DNA of 64,000 nucleotides from Pseudomonas oryzagri (GTDB lineage: Bacteria > Pseudomonadota > Gammaproteobacteria > Pseudomonadales > Pseudomonadaceae), in assembly GCF_020831405.1 (NCBI RefSeq), contig NZ_JAJHPU010000002.1, positions 62,001 to 126,000 of the forward strand. The letters run 5' to 3'. Below the pieces are notes generated by a model. That model was not told where the DNA came from. It searched no databases and saw only the letters and a list, made by a program, of their open reading frames with translations. This document shows positions 55,582 through 64,000 of the stretch, one piece after another. Position numbers and translations under genes: made by a program. Position 1 is the stretch's first letter, and each line of letters begins with the position of its first letter.

Positions 55582-56244
55582 ATGCTCAACCCCGTCTTCC
55601 GTCTCGAAACCCCTGCCGGCCTGGGCCTCAAGGCCATCGCCTTCACCCTGCACGGGCTCGACAACCAGCACTACTCGGCCAGGCTGCTGGCGCGCCTGCA
55701 CAGCCTGCGCGAAGGCTTCGATCCCAGCCACAGCCTGACCGCCCAGCACGGTTTCCTGGCCCTGCGCCAGCAGGTCGAACGCTCGGTGCGGCGCTTTCCG
55801 CCCTCCCCGCTGGCGCTGTTCGAGCAGAACCGTCGCAACGGCGGGCTGCGCGCCATCGCCCCGGTGGTCGACCTGTACAACCAATGGTCGCTGAACAGCG
55901 GCCTGTCGATCGGCGCCCACGACCTGCAGCGCCTGCGCCTGCCGGTGCGCCTGGCCCTCACCGCCGGCGGCGAAGCCTTCCAGCCGCTCGGCCGGGCGGC
56001 CAACGAAGCCAGCGAGCGCCTGCCGGCCGGCGAATACGCCTACTTCGACGCCCGCGACCAGGTGATCTGCCGCATGGAGTATCGCCAGGCCGCCGCCAGC
56101 GCCCTGACCCCGCACAGCAGCGCCGCGCTGCTGATCGTGCAGGGCCACGCGCAGACCAGCGACGACTACTTGAAAAGCGTCGCCGCCGCGCTGAAGCACG
56201 ACCTGCTGGAGTGCTGCACCGGCAGCCTGCGGCGCGCCGGCTGA
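55582..56244 (+). CDS. B3/4-domain protein
   Basis: Soluble protein of 220 residues with the B3/4 fold found in the beta-subunit of phenylalanyl-tRNA synthetase and as a free-standing protein. Diagnostic: VVDLYNQWSLNSGLSIGAHDL and RLPVRLALTAGGEAFQPLG. Free-standing members may edit mischarged tRNA; not shown for this branch. The ATG opening MLNPVFRLETP was chosen; the upstream frame runs through the terminator region. Confidence 0.82.
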   Translation: MLNPVFRLETPAGLGLKAIAFTLHGLDNQHYSARLLARLHSLREGFDPSHSLTAQHGFLALRQQVERSVRRFPPSPLALFEQNRRNGGLRAIAPVVDLYNQWSLNSGLSIGAHDLQRLRLPVRLALTAGGEAFQPLGRAANEASERLPAGEYAYFDARDQVICRMEYRQAAASALTPHSSAALLIVQGHAQTSDDYLKSVAAALKHDLLECCTGSLRRAG

Positions 56245-56502
56245 GCCTCGCCGCCAGCGGCCGGCCATCTGCGCCGAGAGGGCACGACGCCGCTTCCGGC
56301 GCGGACTCTCCGGCGCCTGCGTTGGCTCACGGGCAGCCGACATGGCCATTTGCCACGTCACTTGGCGCGCGCCATACAAACACAATGAACAGGGTCTATA
56401 TTCAGAACTCAGACCAGCCCGACTTGCGGATCATTCCGCCCAACAGCCGGCCACTCGACTGCTCGATGTTTCAGGGACAGCGTTTTTCTTCAAGGAGGAA
56501 CC

Positions 56503-57492
56503 ATGAACTTGTCCATCAGAATTTTCGACCCCAGCGAGCAAGAGTACCTGTCCCGAATCCTCGAGCTTTCCGGGCGACGCCTGAAGTTGTGCGTGCAGAA
56601 GACCGATGTCGCCGCGGCCGACGTGGTGTTCGTCAAGCCGGACGAACCGGGGGCGAGCATCCTGATCAACTCCTGCACCCGCCGCGGCCAGCCCATTGTC
56701 GTGGTCTACGGCGGCGACAAGGGCGCCTTCGCCTGGACCCTGGAAAAACCCGCCACCAGCAAGGAAGTCATGCACCTGCTGAGCGACCTGCACGGCCGGC
56801 TCGGCCCCGACCAGGCGCCGGCCAACGAGGCGGTCGAGGCCGACCAGGCCGGCCCGATCCCGGTCGCCCAGGGCGCCATGCTGATCGACCGGCTGCATGC
56901 CATCACCGCCGGGCAGACCCCCTACGCCATCGTCGACGAGCGCCGCAGGGCGCTGATTCTCGACGTGGCCGGCAACCGCGCCTTCGTCACCCCGCAGCTG
57001 TTCGAGAACAAGCTCAAGCTGATCGAGACCGCCTTCCGCACCACAGCGGATGCGCTGGTCGAGGTCGACCGCCAGGAACTCGAGCATCTGACCGAAGGGA
57101 TGCCCTACATCTCCACCGAAAGTTTCGTCTGGCTGGCGACCCAGGAAGCCCAGCCGCTGCTCCACAGCGCCGCGGCCAGTCTGAACCGGCGCTTTCGCCT
57201 GAGCCGCTGGCCCTCCTTCACCACGCTCCATCACAAGTCCTACCACATCGCCATCACCGGCCGGCTGATGAAGAAGAGCCTGAGCGTCAACGAACTGCAC
57301 ACCACCTGCGATGCCCCGCTGGGCGAACTGGCCAAGTTCTACAACTTCGCCTACGCCAGCAACCTGCTCGGCGCCAGCCAGGCGGCGCCGAGCCTGCCGC
57401 TGCCGCATGACCTCCCCCCCACCGAGCAGCCCCCGGCCAGGGCCGAGAAGGTCGGCATCCTCGGCATGATCCTCAGGCGCCTGGCCGGCTGA
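56503..57492 (+). CDS. Unrecognised protein with pseudo-receiver N-terminal domain
   Basis: Soluble protein of 329 residues that I cannot place in a named family. The first 100 residues look like a response-regulator receiver without the usual phosphate site: PIVVVYGGDKGAFAWTLEKP followed by a helix (TSKEVMHLLSDLHGRL) mimics strands 4-5 and helix 5. The C-terminal third (SVNELHTTCDAPLGELAKFY) may be a small winged helix. A Pro-rich linker precedes a short basic tail. AAGGAGG precedes the ATG. It stands alone. Confidence 0.75.
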   Translation: MNLSIRIFDPSEQEYLSRILELSGRRLKLCVQKTDVAAADVVFVKPDEPGASILINSCTRRGQPIVVVYGGDKGAFAWTLEKPATSKEVMHLLSDLHGRLGPDQAPANEAVEADQAGPIPVAQGAMLIDRLHAITAGQTPYAIVDERRRALILDVAGNRAFVTPQLFENKLKLIETAFRTTADALVEVDRQELEHLTEGMPYISTESFVWLATQEAQPLLHSAAASLNRRFRLSRWPSFTTLHHKSYHIAITGRLMKKSLSVNELHTTCDAPLGELAKFYNFAYASNLLGASQAAPSLPLPHDLPPTEQPPARAEKVGILGMILRRLAG

Positions 57493-57831
57493 GCGCCACT
57501 AGAGGGCGGACATCAAGGTCTGGCCAAGCTGCTCGCCAGGTATTGCCAGCACCAGGGCGTGGCACCGACGCGGACGGTGTTCGAGTGCTGCCGTATCTGC
57601 CGCCGCATTGACCTGGCACCGGGCGCAGGCCAACGGACGATGGCGGATTTGTGATGCGCCTCACAATAAATCCGCGACTACGGCCACCTTGCCGCGCTGC
57701 CTCTAAGACCTTGATCGACTTCGATGCCGTTTGTCGCTTCGGCATACTGGGCGTGGGTATCGACGAAAGGCGGCTGCACTTTCGTCCCAAGGGCCGATTG
57801 AAACTTCCCACTACATAGAAAGAACTAGAAA
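57493..57831. other. Gene-free gap with a nested hairpin
   Basis: About 340 bases with no supportable gene. At 57643-57675 GCGGATTT pairs with AAATCCGC around an inner GTGA/TCAC stem, a terminator-like structure without a T-tract. The left half may be degraded coding sequence. Confidence 0.45.
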
Positions 57832-58299
57832 ATGGACATCCGCTGCGCTGCACTCGGTTTCGCTCTTCTGGCAACTTCCACCCTGGCCATCGCCGATGGC
57901 AGCCAGGCCAAGATGCCGTACAACCTCATCGACCTGCCGGTCAAGGAAGCCGCCACCCGCGTCGGCGTGCAGCCCAACCAGGCCAACAACATCACCTTCG
58001 ATACCGAAAAGCACCACGTGTTCCTGGAGTCCGACGGCAACACCGTCGGTTACGCCGACGTGGAATTCCGCGGCAACCCGCCGTGCAGCCAGAAGCAAGC
58101 CATCGACTCAGCCGCCGCGCTGCAGAGCCTGGGCATCAACGCCAGCGAACTGGAGCTGGCGATCGACAAGCCCGACAACCACACCTACTACGACCACAAG
58201 CGCAGCCTGAAGGTGAGCGTCTCCTGCAACTACGAAGGCGCCCCGCTGACCGTCGGCTTCAGCCGCAAGCAGTACAACGTGCTGATGGGCACCCGCTAA
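57832..58299 (+). CDS. Secreted hypothetical protein
   Basis: Exported protein of 155 residues with a signal peptide (MDIRCAALGFALLATSTLAIADG, cleavage near residue 21). The mature part is acidic and has two cysteines (FRGNPPCSQKQ, SVSCNYEGAP) that could form a disulfide. I do not recognise a family. It is bounded by gaps on both sides and reads as monocistronic. Confidence 0.75.
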   Translation: MDIRCAALGFALLATSTLAIADGSQAKMPYNLIDLPVKEAATRVGVQPNQANNITFDTEKHHVFLESDGNTVGYADVEFRGNPPCSQKQAIDSAAALQSLGINASELELAIDKPDNHTYYDHKRSLKVSVSCNYEGAPLTVGFSRKQYNVLMGTR

Positions 58300-58395
58300 G
58301 GCGCCAAGGTTCTCTCCGCGCCACGGAAGGCGCACCCTCTCCCCGCCGTGCGGCCGGCCAATCGGGCAGGCCCGCAGGCCTGCCCCGCCCCGCTT

Positions 58396-59373
58396 CTAGC
58401 GGTCGCTACGCAGCGGCCCGTACTCCACCGGCACCCAGGCGTAACCCTTGTCCTCGGCCCGCACATGGCCGATGCCGGGGAACGGCAGGTGCGCGCCGGC
58501 CACCCACAGCTTGTCGCGCGCCGTCTCGGCGAACAGCTTCTGCCGGCTGGCGATGGCCTGCTCGCGGTCGACGTCGAACTCGATGGCCACCTCCGGGCGG
58601 GCGAACTGCACCGCATGGCTGTGCACGATGTCGCCCCACACCAGCAGGCGGCTGGCGCCCGAGCTGAACAGGTAGCCGCTGTGCCCCGGGGTATGGCCGT
58701 GGCTGGCCACGCCGATCACCCCGGCGATGCCCGGCCCTTCCTCGCCGTAGCGCTTCAGGCGCTTGCCGGCCTCGTAGGGCGCCACGGCGTCCTGGGCCAT
58801 CTTGAACATGCCCTTGGCGGCTTCCGGCGCCTGGGCCGCCACTTCCGCGCTCAGCCAGTAGTCCGCCTCGGCCTGGGGCACGTACACGGTGGCGTTGGGG
58901 AAGGCTGCCTGGCCGCCGGCGTTGCGCAGGCCGCAGGCGTGGTCCGGGTGCAGGTGGGTGAGCAGCACGCTGTCGACCTGCGCCGGCGCGTAGCCCGCCG
59001 CCTGGAGGTTGGCCTGGATCACCCCGAGGGTCGGCCCGAAGCACTGCGCCGCGCCGGTATCCACCAGCACCAGCTGGCTGCCGGTGTTGATCAGGTAGGC
59101 GTTGACCGCGGTCTGCACGCCCTTGCCGGACTCGACGAACATCCGCGCCAGCAGGCTCTGGATGTCCTCGGCGCTGGCGCCCTTGAGCTGCGCGGGATCG
59201 AGGTCCACGTAGCCGTCGTACAGCGCGGTCACCTCGAAGTCGCCCAGCGCCATGCGGTAGAAGCCCGGCACCTGGCCGGTCTGCTTGGCCACCGGCGCGG
59301 CAGCGGCCGCCAGCGGCAGGAGAGCGACCAGCGCCGCGCCGGCGAGCCGGGCGATGTTGCGGGGAATAGCCAT
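58396..59373 (-). CDS. Metallo-beta-lactamase-fold hydrolase, exported
   Basis: Exported MBL-fold enzyme of 325 residues with a signal peptide (cleavage near AAA-APV). The zinc motif THLHPDHACGL (HxHxDH) and later metal residues in SHGHTPGHSGYL and VWGDIVHSHAVQ are complete. The sequence PGFYRMALGDFEVTALYDG, VNAYLINTGSQLVLVDTG and GIGHVRAEDKGYAWVPV places it with the methyl parathion hydrolase-like group; many of these act on lactones or phosphotriesters. Substrate is not readable. Confidence 0.88.
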   Translation of the reverse strand: MAIPRNIARLAGAALVALLPLAAAAAPVAKQTGQVPGFYRMALGDFEVTALYDGYVDLDPAQLKGASAEDIQSLLARMFVESGKGVQTAVNAYLINTGSQLVLVDTGAAQCFGPTLGVIQANLQAAGYAPAQVDSVLLTHLHPDHACGLRNAGGQAAFPNATVYVPQAEADYWLSAEVAAQAPEAAKGMFKMAQDAVAPYEAGKRLKRYGEEGPGIAGVIGVASHGHTPGHSGYLFSSGASRLLVWGDIVHSHAVQFARPEVAIEFDVDREQAIASRQKLFAETARDKLWVAGAHLPFPGIGHVRAEDKGYAWVPVEYGPLRSDR

Positions 59374-59500
59374 TCACGAAACTCCTTGTCTACAAGATAC
59401 GCACGCCTTCATGGCGGCGCGGGACTGTCGCAAGTTGCGACAGTCCTGTCGAGCGTTGCCGGGCGGCCGCGATCCGCGAAGCGGCGCGGAAAGACCTGCG

Positions 59501-60016
59501 CTACTCGCTGCGCAGGTTCAGTTCGACCATCAGGTCGTCGGCCAACGCCTCCAGGTGCGCCTGCAGGGTCTGCAGCGGGATGTCGGCGGGCACGCCGAGC
59601 ATTGCCTCGGCGCGGAACAGCGGCTCGCTGCTCATCGGCGCCGAGAGCACCTCGGTGGTCAGGCTCTCGACGTTGACGCCGTGCTCGCTGAGCAGGCGGG
59701 TGATGTCGCGGACGATGCCGGGACGGTCGTTGCCCACCAGCTCGAGGAAGATCGCCTGGCGCTCGCTTCCCGGCTCCGGCCCGCTGGGTGCCAGCAGCAC
59801 GCGGATGCCCTGGCTGGCCAGCCCCTGCAGGGCCTGCTCCAGCTCCGGGTGGCGCTCGACGGGCACGGCGACGCGCAGGATGCCGGCGAACTGCCCGGCC
59901 ATGCGTGCCATGCTGCTTTCAAGCCAGTTGCCGCCGTGGTCGGCGACGCACTGGGCCAGCTTCTCCACCAGCCCCGGCTGGTCGGGGGCGATCACCGTCA
60001 ATACCAGATGGTCCAT
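59501..60016 (-). CDS. GcvR-like double-ACT protein
   Basis: Protein of 171 residues made of two ACT domains (VLTVIAPDQPGLVEKLAQCV and LELVGNDRPGIVRDITRLL). This is the layout of GcvR, the glycine cleavage repressor partner of GcvA, and of related Pseudomonas ACT proteins. No gcvA or complete gcv operon is adjacent. It is the second gene of a leftward pair after the GNAT gene, 29 bases apart. Confidence 0.82.
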   Translation of the reverse strand: MDHLVLTVIAPDQPGLVEKLAQCVADHGGNWLESSMARMAGQFAGILRVAVPVERHPELEQALQGLASQGIRVLLAPSGPEPGSERQAIFLELVGNDRPGIVRDITRLLSEHGVNVESLTTEVLSAPMSSEPLFRAEAMLGVPADIPLQTLQAHLEALADDLMVELNLRSE

Positions 60017-60045
60017 GGCGAGCCTCTCTGCACGTGTAGGGGAAA

Positions 60046-60507
60046 TCACTCGGCCGGACGCCCGGGCAGCGCCAGCCAGTAGGTATGGAAGACCTCGTCG
60101 CGCACGTAGCCGAGCTTCTCGTACAGGGCCTGCGCGGTTAGGTTGTTGCGTGCCGTTTCCAGTTGCAGGCCGCAGGCGCCGGTCGCCTCGGCGTGGGCGC
60201 GCGCCGCGTTCATCAGCATCTCGGCGACGCCCTGGCGGCGCGCCTCGGGGCTGACGAACAGGTCGTAGAGCAGCCAGGCCGGACGCAGGCTGAGCGAGGA
60301 AAAGATCGGGTAGAGCTGCACGAAGCCCTGCGCGCGCCCCTCCTCGTCGCGGGCGAGGAAGATGACCGAGTCGCCACGCTCCAGGCGCTCGCCGAGAAAG
60401 CTGCGGATCGGCGCCGCCGGCTGCGGCACGTCGTAGAAATTCAGGTAGCCGGCGAACAGCCAGATCAGGTCGTCCAGGTCGGCGGGGGTGGCTCGGGCAA
60501 CGGTCAT
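60046..60507 (-). CDS. GNAT family N-acetyltransferase
   Basis: Acetyltransferase of 153 residues. The acetyl-CoA loop is LYDLFVSPEARRQGVAEMLM (R-R-x-G-x-A), followed by LQLETARNNLTAQALYEKLGY, the classical GNAT motif B. Substrate unknown. It begins the leftward pair with the ACT protein and is divergent from zapE. Confidence 0.9.
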   Translation of the reverse strand: MTVARATPADLDDLIWLFAGYLNFYDVPQPAAPIRSFLGERLERGDSVIFLARDEEGRAQGFVQLYPIFSSLSLRPAWLLYDLFVSPEARRQGVAEMLMNAARAHAEATGACGLQLETARNNLTAQALYEKLGYVRDEVFHTYWLALPGRPAE

Positions 60508-60625
60508 GGGTAATTCCTGCGCGCGATGATTGCTGGAGTATAGGCATTGACGACCAGCTGGCTACGCGCCGGACAGCGGTTATCATGCCTGCCGCGAACG
60601 TCATCCTACCGCGCGAGGACGCACC

Positions 60626-61819
60626 ATGGACCCCGTCATGCCGGCCGCCAGCGAGGCAGCGCAACAGCGCCCCGCCGAGGGCGACCGCCCCACCGCTCCC
60701 TCGCCGCTGGCCGCCTATCGCGCCGCGCTCGCCGCCGGCTTCCAGGCCGACGCGGCCCAGCAACAGGCCGCCCTGCTGCTCGAGGCCTGCCACGCCGCCC
60801 TGCACGCGAGCGGCCCGCCGCCGCGCGGGGTGTACCTGTGGGGACCGGTCGGCCGCGGCAAGACCTGGCTGATGGACCAGTTCCACGCCAGCCTGCGCGT
60901 GCCGGCACGCCGCCAGCACTTCCACCACTTCATGCGCTGGGTGCATCGTCGCCTGTTCCAGCTCACCGGCACCGCCGCTCCGCTAGCGGCGCTGGCCCGC
61001 GAACTGGCCGGCGAGGTGCGCGTGCTGTGCTTCGACGAACTGTTCGTCAGCGACATCGGCGACGCCATGCTGCTCGGCCCGCTGCTGACCGCGCTGTTCG
61101 CCGAGCGGGTGACGGTGGTCGCCACCTCCAACCAGCCGCCCGCACAGCTGTACGCCGACGGCTTCAATCGCGAGCGCCTGCTGCCGGCGATCGCCGCCAT
61201 CGAGCGGCACATGCAGGTGATTGCGGTGGACGGCGGCGCCGACCACCGCCTGCATCCCGGCGCGCATCGCCAGCGCTACTGGGTCGCCGAAGCCGGCCGG
61301 CCCAGCGCGCTGGAGGCGGTGTTCGCCGAGCTGAGCGCCGGCCAGGCGGTGAGCGAGGGGCCGCTGCTGCTCGGCCAGCGGCGCATAGACAGCGTGCGCC
61401 ACAGTCCGGCGGCGCTCTGGTGCCGCTACGCCGACCTCTGCCAGCAGCCGCTGGCGGCCTTCGACTTCATCGCCCTGTGCGACCGCTTCCCGGCCATCCT
61501 GCTCGGCGAGGTGCCCGCCCTCAGCGCCCGCCGACAGGCGGCGCGCATCGCCCGCGGCACCGAGGACGCCGCTCGCCAGGTGGCCGCCGGCGACCGCCAG
61601 CTGCCGCAACTGTCGCGGCTCGACGACAGCGTGCGACGCCTCATCGCCCTGGTCGACGAGTGCTACGACCGCCGCGTGCCGCTGTATGTGGAAGCAGAGG
61701 TGCCGCTCGACGAGCTGTACGGCGAAGGCGGCCTGACCTTCGCCTTCCGCCGCACGCTGAGCCGCCTGCGCGAGATGCAGTTCGCCCGCTTCGGCGCGGA
61801 CCACCCGGCGCGGCCGTAA
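60626..61819 (+). CDS. zapE: Cell division ATPase ZapE
   Basis: AFG1-like AAA ATPase of 397 residues that acts at the FtsZ ring late in division. Walker A is GPVGRGKTWLMD, Walker B VLCFDELFVSDIGDAMLL, followed by sensor 1 VTVVATSNQPPAQLYADG. The C-terminal RRTLSRLREMQ is typical. GAGGACG precedes the ATG. A Pseudomonas genome often has more than one AFG1-like protein, so this may be a second copy. Confidence 0.9.
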   Translation: MDPVMPAASEAAQQRPAEGDRPTAPSPLAAYRAALAAGFQADAAQQQAALLLEACHAALHASGPPPRGVYLWGPVGRGKTWLMDQFHASLRVPARRQHFHHFMRWVHRRLFQLTGTAAPLAALARELAGEVRVLCFDELFVSDIGDAMLLGPLLTALFAERVTVVATSNQPPAQLYADGFNRERLLPAIAAIERHMQVIAVDGGADHRLHPGAHRQRYWVAEAGRPSALEAVFAELSAGQAVSEGPLLLGQRRIDSVRHSPAALWCRYADLCQQPLAAFDFIALCDRFPAILLGEVPALSARRQAARIARGTEDAARQVAAGDRQLPQLSRLDDSVRRLIALVDECYDRRVPLYVEAEVPLDELYGEGGLTFAFRRTLSRLREMQFARFGADHPARP

Positions 61820-61893
61820 GCCGCGCGATCAGGAAGACGACGGGGGCGACGACCGGGCCCGAGGCCGGGTCGATGGGAGGGAAGCGACGCGCC

Positions 61894-62406
61894 TCAGTGG
61901 GCGCGTCGACGGCCGCGCGGGCTGCGCGCCGTGCCGCGCGGCAGATCGCCGGCGTTGATGGCCTCGGCGAGATGCTCCACGTCGAGCGGCGCGAAGTACA
62001 GCGGGCGGAGCGAACGGCCCAGATCGAGGCGCCAGATGCCGTCCTCGCGCCCCGGACGGCGGCCCTCCTCGCTGGAGTAGACCCAGGCGGTACCGCGCAC
62101 GATCAGCATGCCGGTGGCGCACAGCAGGGGCTCGTCGCTGCCCTCGGGCATCGCGACGGTCACCGCGTCCGACTCGAGCAGTTCGCTGAAGTCGGCGCCC
62201 TTGATCTTGCGCACGAACAGCTGGTCGGCCGGCGCGGGGCCGGCGGCGAAGCTGCAATCGACATGGGCGCGGCACAGCTCGGCGGCGCACAGCTCGATCA
62301 GCTCGTGGTTGGTGAGGAAGATACCGGTCAGCTCGTGTACCCGCAGCAGGGCGGCGGCCGAATCCAACCATCCCTGTCGGGCTTGATCCCTGGTCATCGT
62401 ATGCAT
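61894..62406 (-). CDS. Hypothetical protein
   Basis: Soluble protein of 170 residues with no signal or membrane segments; the C-terminus is strongly basic (RGTARSPRGRRRAH). Central strands (LLCATGMLIVRGTAWVYSS) and a helix at LTNHELIELCAAEL are visible. I do not recognise a family. The start may be either of two ATGs three codons apart; TAGGAG lies upstream. Confidence 0.65.
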   Translation of the reverse strand: MHTMTRDQARQGWLDSAAALLRVHELTGIFLTNHELIELCAAELCRAHVDCSFAAGPAPADQLFVRKIKGADFSELLESDAVTVAMPEGSDEPLLCATGMLIVRGTAWVYSSEEGRRPGREDGIWRLDLGRSLRPLYFAPLDVEHLAEAINAGDLPRGTARSPRGRRRAH

Positions 62407-62659
62407 AGTCCCTTAACTCCTACGAGTTGTTATTTTATTGCGAACGACTAGCAACTACCGCAGCCAACAATGCACCGCCCCCCGATATTTTCCAAATATA
62501 GCTGGGCAGTTTCGGCTTTTGCGATTCGGCGCACAAAATTCATCGGCCATCGCGGCCTAGTCGCGGGCAGGCAAGCGTCCGGTCGAGCGCATCCGGCGCG
62601 CGGCGGCCGGACGGCAAAGGTGCGGAAAAGGAGAAAGGTCGCCGGCGGCGGCCTGGCGT
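62407..62659. other. AT-richer intergenic region
   Basis: About 250 bases without a gene. Around 62420-62540 the base composition drops (TTGTTATTTTATTG; GATATTTTCCAAATATAG), unlike the surroundings, and likely holds the promoter of the leftward hypothetical gene. Confidence 0.5.
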
Positions 62660-63004
62660 TCAGGCCAGCGCCGGCGAGAACAGCTTGAGGCCGGCCACCC
62701 CGGCGACGATCAGCAGCAGGCAGGCGATGCGCGCCGCGCTGGCGGCCTCGCCGAGGAAGAGGATGCCGTACACCGCGGTGCCCACCGCGCCGATGCCCAC
62801 CCACACCGCGTAGGCGGTGCCCACCGGCAGGGTGCGTACCGCCATGGCCAGCAGGTACAGGCTGAGGGCGATGAACACCCCGCAGTAGAGGGTCGGCCAC
62901 AGGCGGGTGAAGCCGTCGGTGCGCGGAATGACCGCCGCGTAGCAGATCTCGGCGATGCCGGCGCTGATCAGAAACCACCAGCCGGCGTTGGCACCCGTAA
63001 ACAT
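62660..63004 (-). CDS. Small multidrug resistance (SMR) transporter, SugE/Gdx-like
   Basis: Four-segment membrane protein of 114 residues. The essential membrane glutamate lies in SAGIAEICYAAVI; TDGFTRLWPTLYCG and LPVGTAYAVWVGIGAVGTA are typical of SMR proteins, with the TDGFTRLWP sequence common in SugE/Gdx guanidinium exporters. GGGAG precedes the ATG, which is 24 codons inside a longer frame. A strong hairpin sits in its leader. Confidence 0.88.
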   Translation of the reverse strand: MFTGANAGWWFLISAGIAEICYAAVIPRTDGFTRLWPTLYCGVFIALSLYLLAMAVRTLPVGTAYAVWVGIGAVGTAVYGILFLGEAASAARIACLLLIVAGVAGLKLFSPALA

Positions 63005-63028
63005 TGCTCGCTCCCCATCGAAACCCGT

Positions 63029-63068
63029 CCACGATCGCGCGGCGCGGCTGGCACGCCGCGGATCGTGG
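63029..63068 (-). other. Long hairpin in the SMR gene leader
   Basis: Stem CCACGATC/GATCGTGG continued after one unpaired base by CGCGGCG/CGCCGCG, 15 bp in all, loop of 9. It ends about 25 bases before the SMR ATG. It may be a leader regulatory structure; I could not match it to a known guanidine riboswitch. Confidence 0.5.
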
Positions 63069-63076
63069 GCAGGCAC

Positions 63077-63112
63077 AAAAATGACGGGCGGCCACTTCCT
63101 GTCTGCCGCCCG
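63077..63112 (-). terminator. Rho-independent terminator after the GcvT-family gene
   Basis: On the minus strand an 8-bp stem CGGGCGGC/GCCGCCCG with 12-base loop, followed by TCATTTTTG. It separates the GcvT-family gene from the SMR gene. Confidence 0.75.
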
Positions 63113-63173
63113 GTTCCCTGCCCCAGGAACGCTGTGGCGACCCGACCCGCGCGGGGGCCGGATCGCAAAGCTG

Positions 63174-64000
63174 TCAGCCCTTGGCCGTGCGCTTCTTCTT
63201 CTCCGGATCGTCGAACGGCATGGTGTGGGCGATGGCCTGGACGTTGAGGCTGCCGCGCACTTCCAGCGGGCAGCCCTGCTCGGCGTAGGGCACTTCGAGG
63301 CGGGCGATGGCCATCGACTTGCCGGTCAGCCGCGAGTACATCGCGCAGGTGATCACCCCGACCTGCTTGCCGTCGGCCCACAGGGTGTCGCCACCCGCCG
63401 CCGCCTGCTCGCCCTCGAGCAGCACGCCGAAGATCTTGAAGCGCTCCTTGCCCTTGAGCCGCGCGTGCTCCAGGCCGCCGCGGAACTCGGCCTTGGTCGG
63501 CGACACGGTGAAGTCCAGGCCCAGTTCCCAGAGGGTGTCGCCGGCGCCCTGGTCGGCGAAGGGGTACATCTCCGAGTTGTCGTAGGGGAAGAACAGCAGG
63601 TAGCTCTCTACGCGCAGCCAGTCCAGCGCCAGGAAGGCGCAGGGGATGATGCCCATGGGCTTGCCCAGCTCGAGGATGGTGTCCCAGATCAGCGGCGCGT
63701 CGGCGGCCTTGCAGAAGATCTCGTAGCCGCGCTCGCCGGTGTAGCCGGTGCGCGAAATCATCACCGGGCAGCCGAACAGCTTGGTCTGCAGGTGGTGGAA
63801 GTACGGCAGCTCGCGGATGCCCGGCACGTGCTCGGCGAGGAAGTCCACCGCCAGCGGGCCCTGCAGGGACAGGTCGTGCATGTCGTCGTCGAACAGCACG
63901 GAAACCTGGCGGCCCTGGGCCGAGCGGATCAGCATCTCGTAGCCGCCACCGGCGCCGTGCACCACCATGAAGGCGTTGGGGCCGGTGCGGTAGATCACGC
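63174..64000 (-). CDS. GcvT-family folate-dependent aminomethyl/methyltransferase, N-terminus outside window
   Basis: C-terminal 275 residues of a GcvT-fold protein; the gene continues past the right edge. SRTGYTGERGYEIFCKAAD is the diagnostic GcvT motif, followed by FLALDWLRVESYL and the C-terminal barrel (GVITCAMYSRLTGKSMAIAR). It ends in an unusual basic tail (EKKKRTAKG). Such stand-alone paralogues act in demethylation of methylated amines or similar compounds (relatives: DmdA, dimethylglycine demethylases). The true substrate needs the neighbouring genes. It may belong to the amine theme seen in tmm-tdm. Confidence 0.85.
   Translation of the reverse strand, partial: VIYRTGPNAFMVVHGAGGGYEMLIRSAQGRQVSVLFDDDMHDLSLQGPLAVDFLAEHVPGIRELPYFHHLQTKLFGCPVMISRTGYTGERGYEIFCKAADAPLIWDTILELGKPMGIIPCAFLALDWLRVESYLLFFPYDNSEMYPFADQGAGDTLWELGLDFTVSPTKAEFRGGLEHARLKGKERFKIFGVLLEGEQAAAGGDTLWADGKQVGVITCAMYSRLTGKSMAIARLEVPYAEQGCPLEVRGSLNVQAIAHTMPFDDPEKKKRTAKG

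Noticed and set aside
57493-57640. Coding-like stretch after the pseudo-receiver gene
   Set aside because: Short fragments on either strand have no start, no ribosome site and no recognisable family.

Overview
The window is about 68-69% G+C, densely packed chromosome from a gammaproteobacterium, almost certainly a Pseudomonas or close relative. The left third keeps gene content and order known from P. aeruginosa: lepB-lepA-mucD-mucC-mucA-algU, divergent nadB, ygfX-sdhE, ygfZ, ung, and the dspI / 3-hydroxyisobutyryl-CoA hydrolase-like pair. No prophage, integron, CRISPR array or autonomous insertion sequence was found. Mobile traces are small: one 178-bp MITE-like element with a TA duplication, one roughly 105-bp imperfect palindromic element, and two REP-type palindromes.

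Layout. 1-9.4 kb: envelope-stress and housekeeping block (AlgU sigma factor and its regulators, MucD protease, LepA, LepB, NadB, SdhE/YgfX, YgfZ). mucB is missing from the algU operon. 9.5-20 kb: a lipoprotein, uracil-DNA glycosylase, two tandem orphan periplasmic binding proteins, the DspI-like crotonase pair, two tiny lipoproteins, RsuA, tRNA-Gly(CCC), a LysR regulator, the MITE, and an HPP membrane protein. 20-30 kb: CopA copper ATPase behind a MerR-type promoter, a DUF4197 protein, a TAXI binding lipoprotein coupled to a GltS glutamate carrier and bracketed by two related candidate small RNAs, then MAPEG, cupin, MFS and SRPBCC genes. 30-36 kb: KdpD-KdpE translationally coupled to Kup, with no kdpFABC and a degenerate KdpD nucleotide-binding loop. 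36-46 kb: a TonB-dependent receptor with DUF2946, then the ethanolamine catabolic cluster (aldehyde dehydrogenase, permease, EutB, EutC) with a divergent AraC-type regulator.

46-55 kb: OsmC, a cyclic-nucleotide-domain MscS-like channel, then a trimethylamine module: trimethylamine monooxygenase, TMAO demethylase and an Amt transporter, next to a divergent HTH-PAS regulator whose own upstream region carries a -24/-12 (sigma-54) promoter match. 55-64 kb: mixed small genes (B3/4 domain, pseudo-receiver protein, metallo-beta-lactamase fold hydrolase, GcvR-like ACT protein, GNAT, ZapE, SMR transporter) and, at the right edge, a truncated GcvT-family protein.

Functionally, several modules release or move small nitrogen compounds: ethanolamine gives ammonia plus acetaldehyde, trimethylamine gives dimethylamine plus formaldehyde, and GltS/TAXI and Amt handle glutamate and ammonium. 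The most unusual points are the mucB-less algU operon, the TAXI-GltS pair between duplicated non-coding elements, the KdpDE-Kup operon, and the tmm-tdm-amt module.
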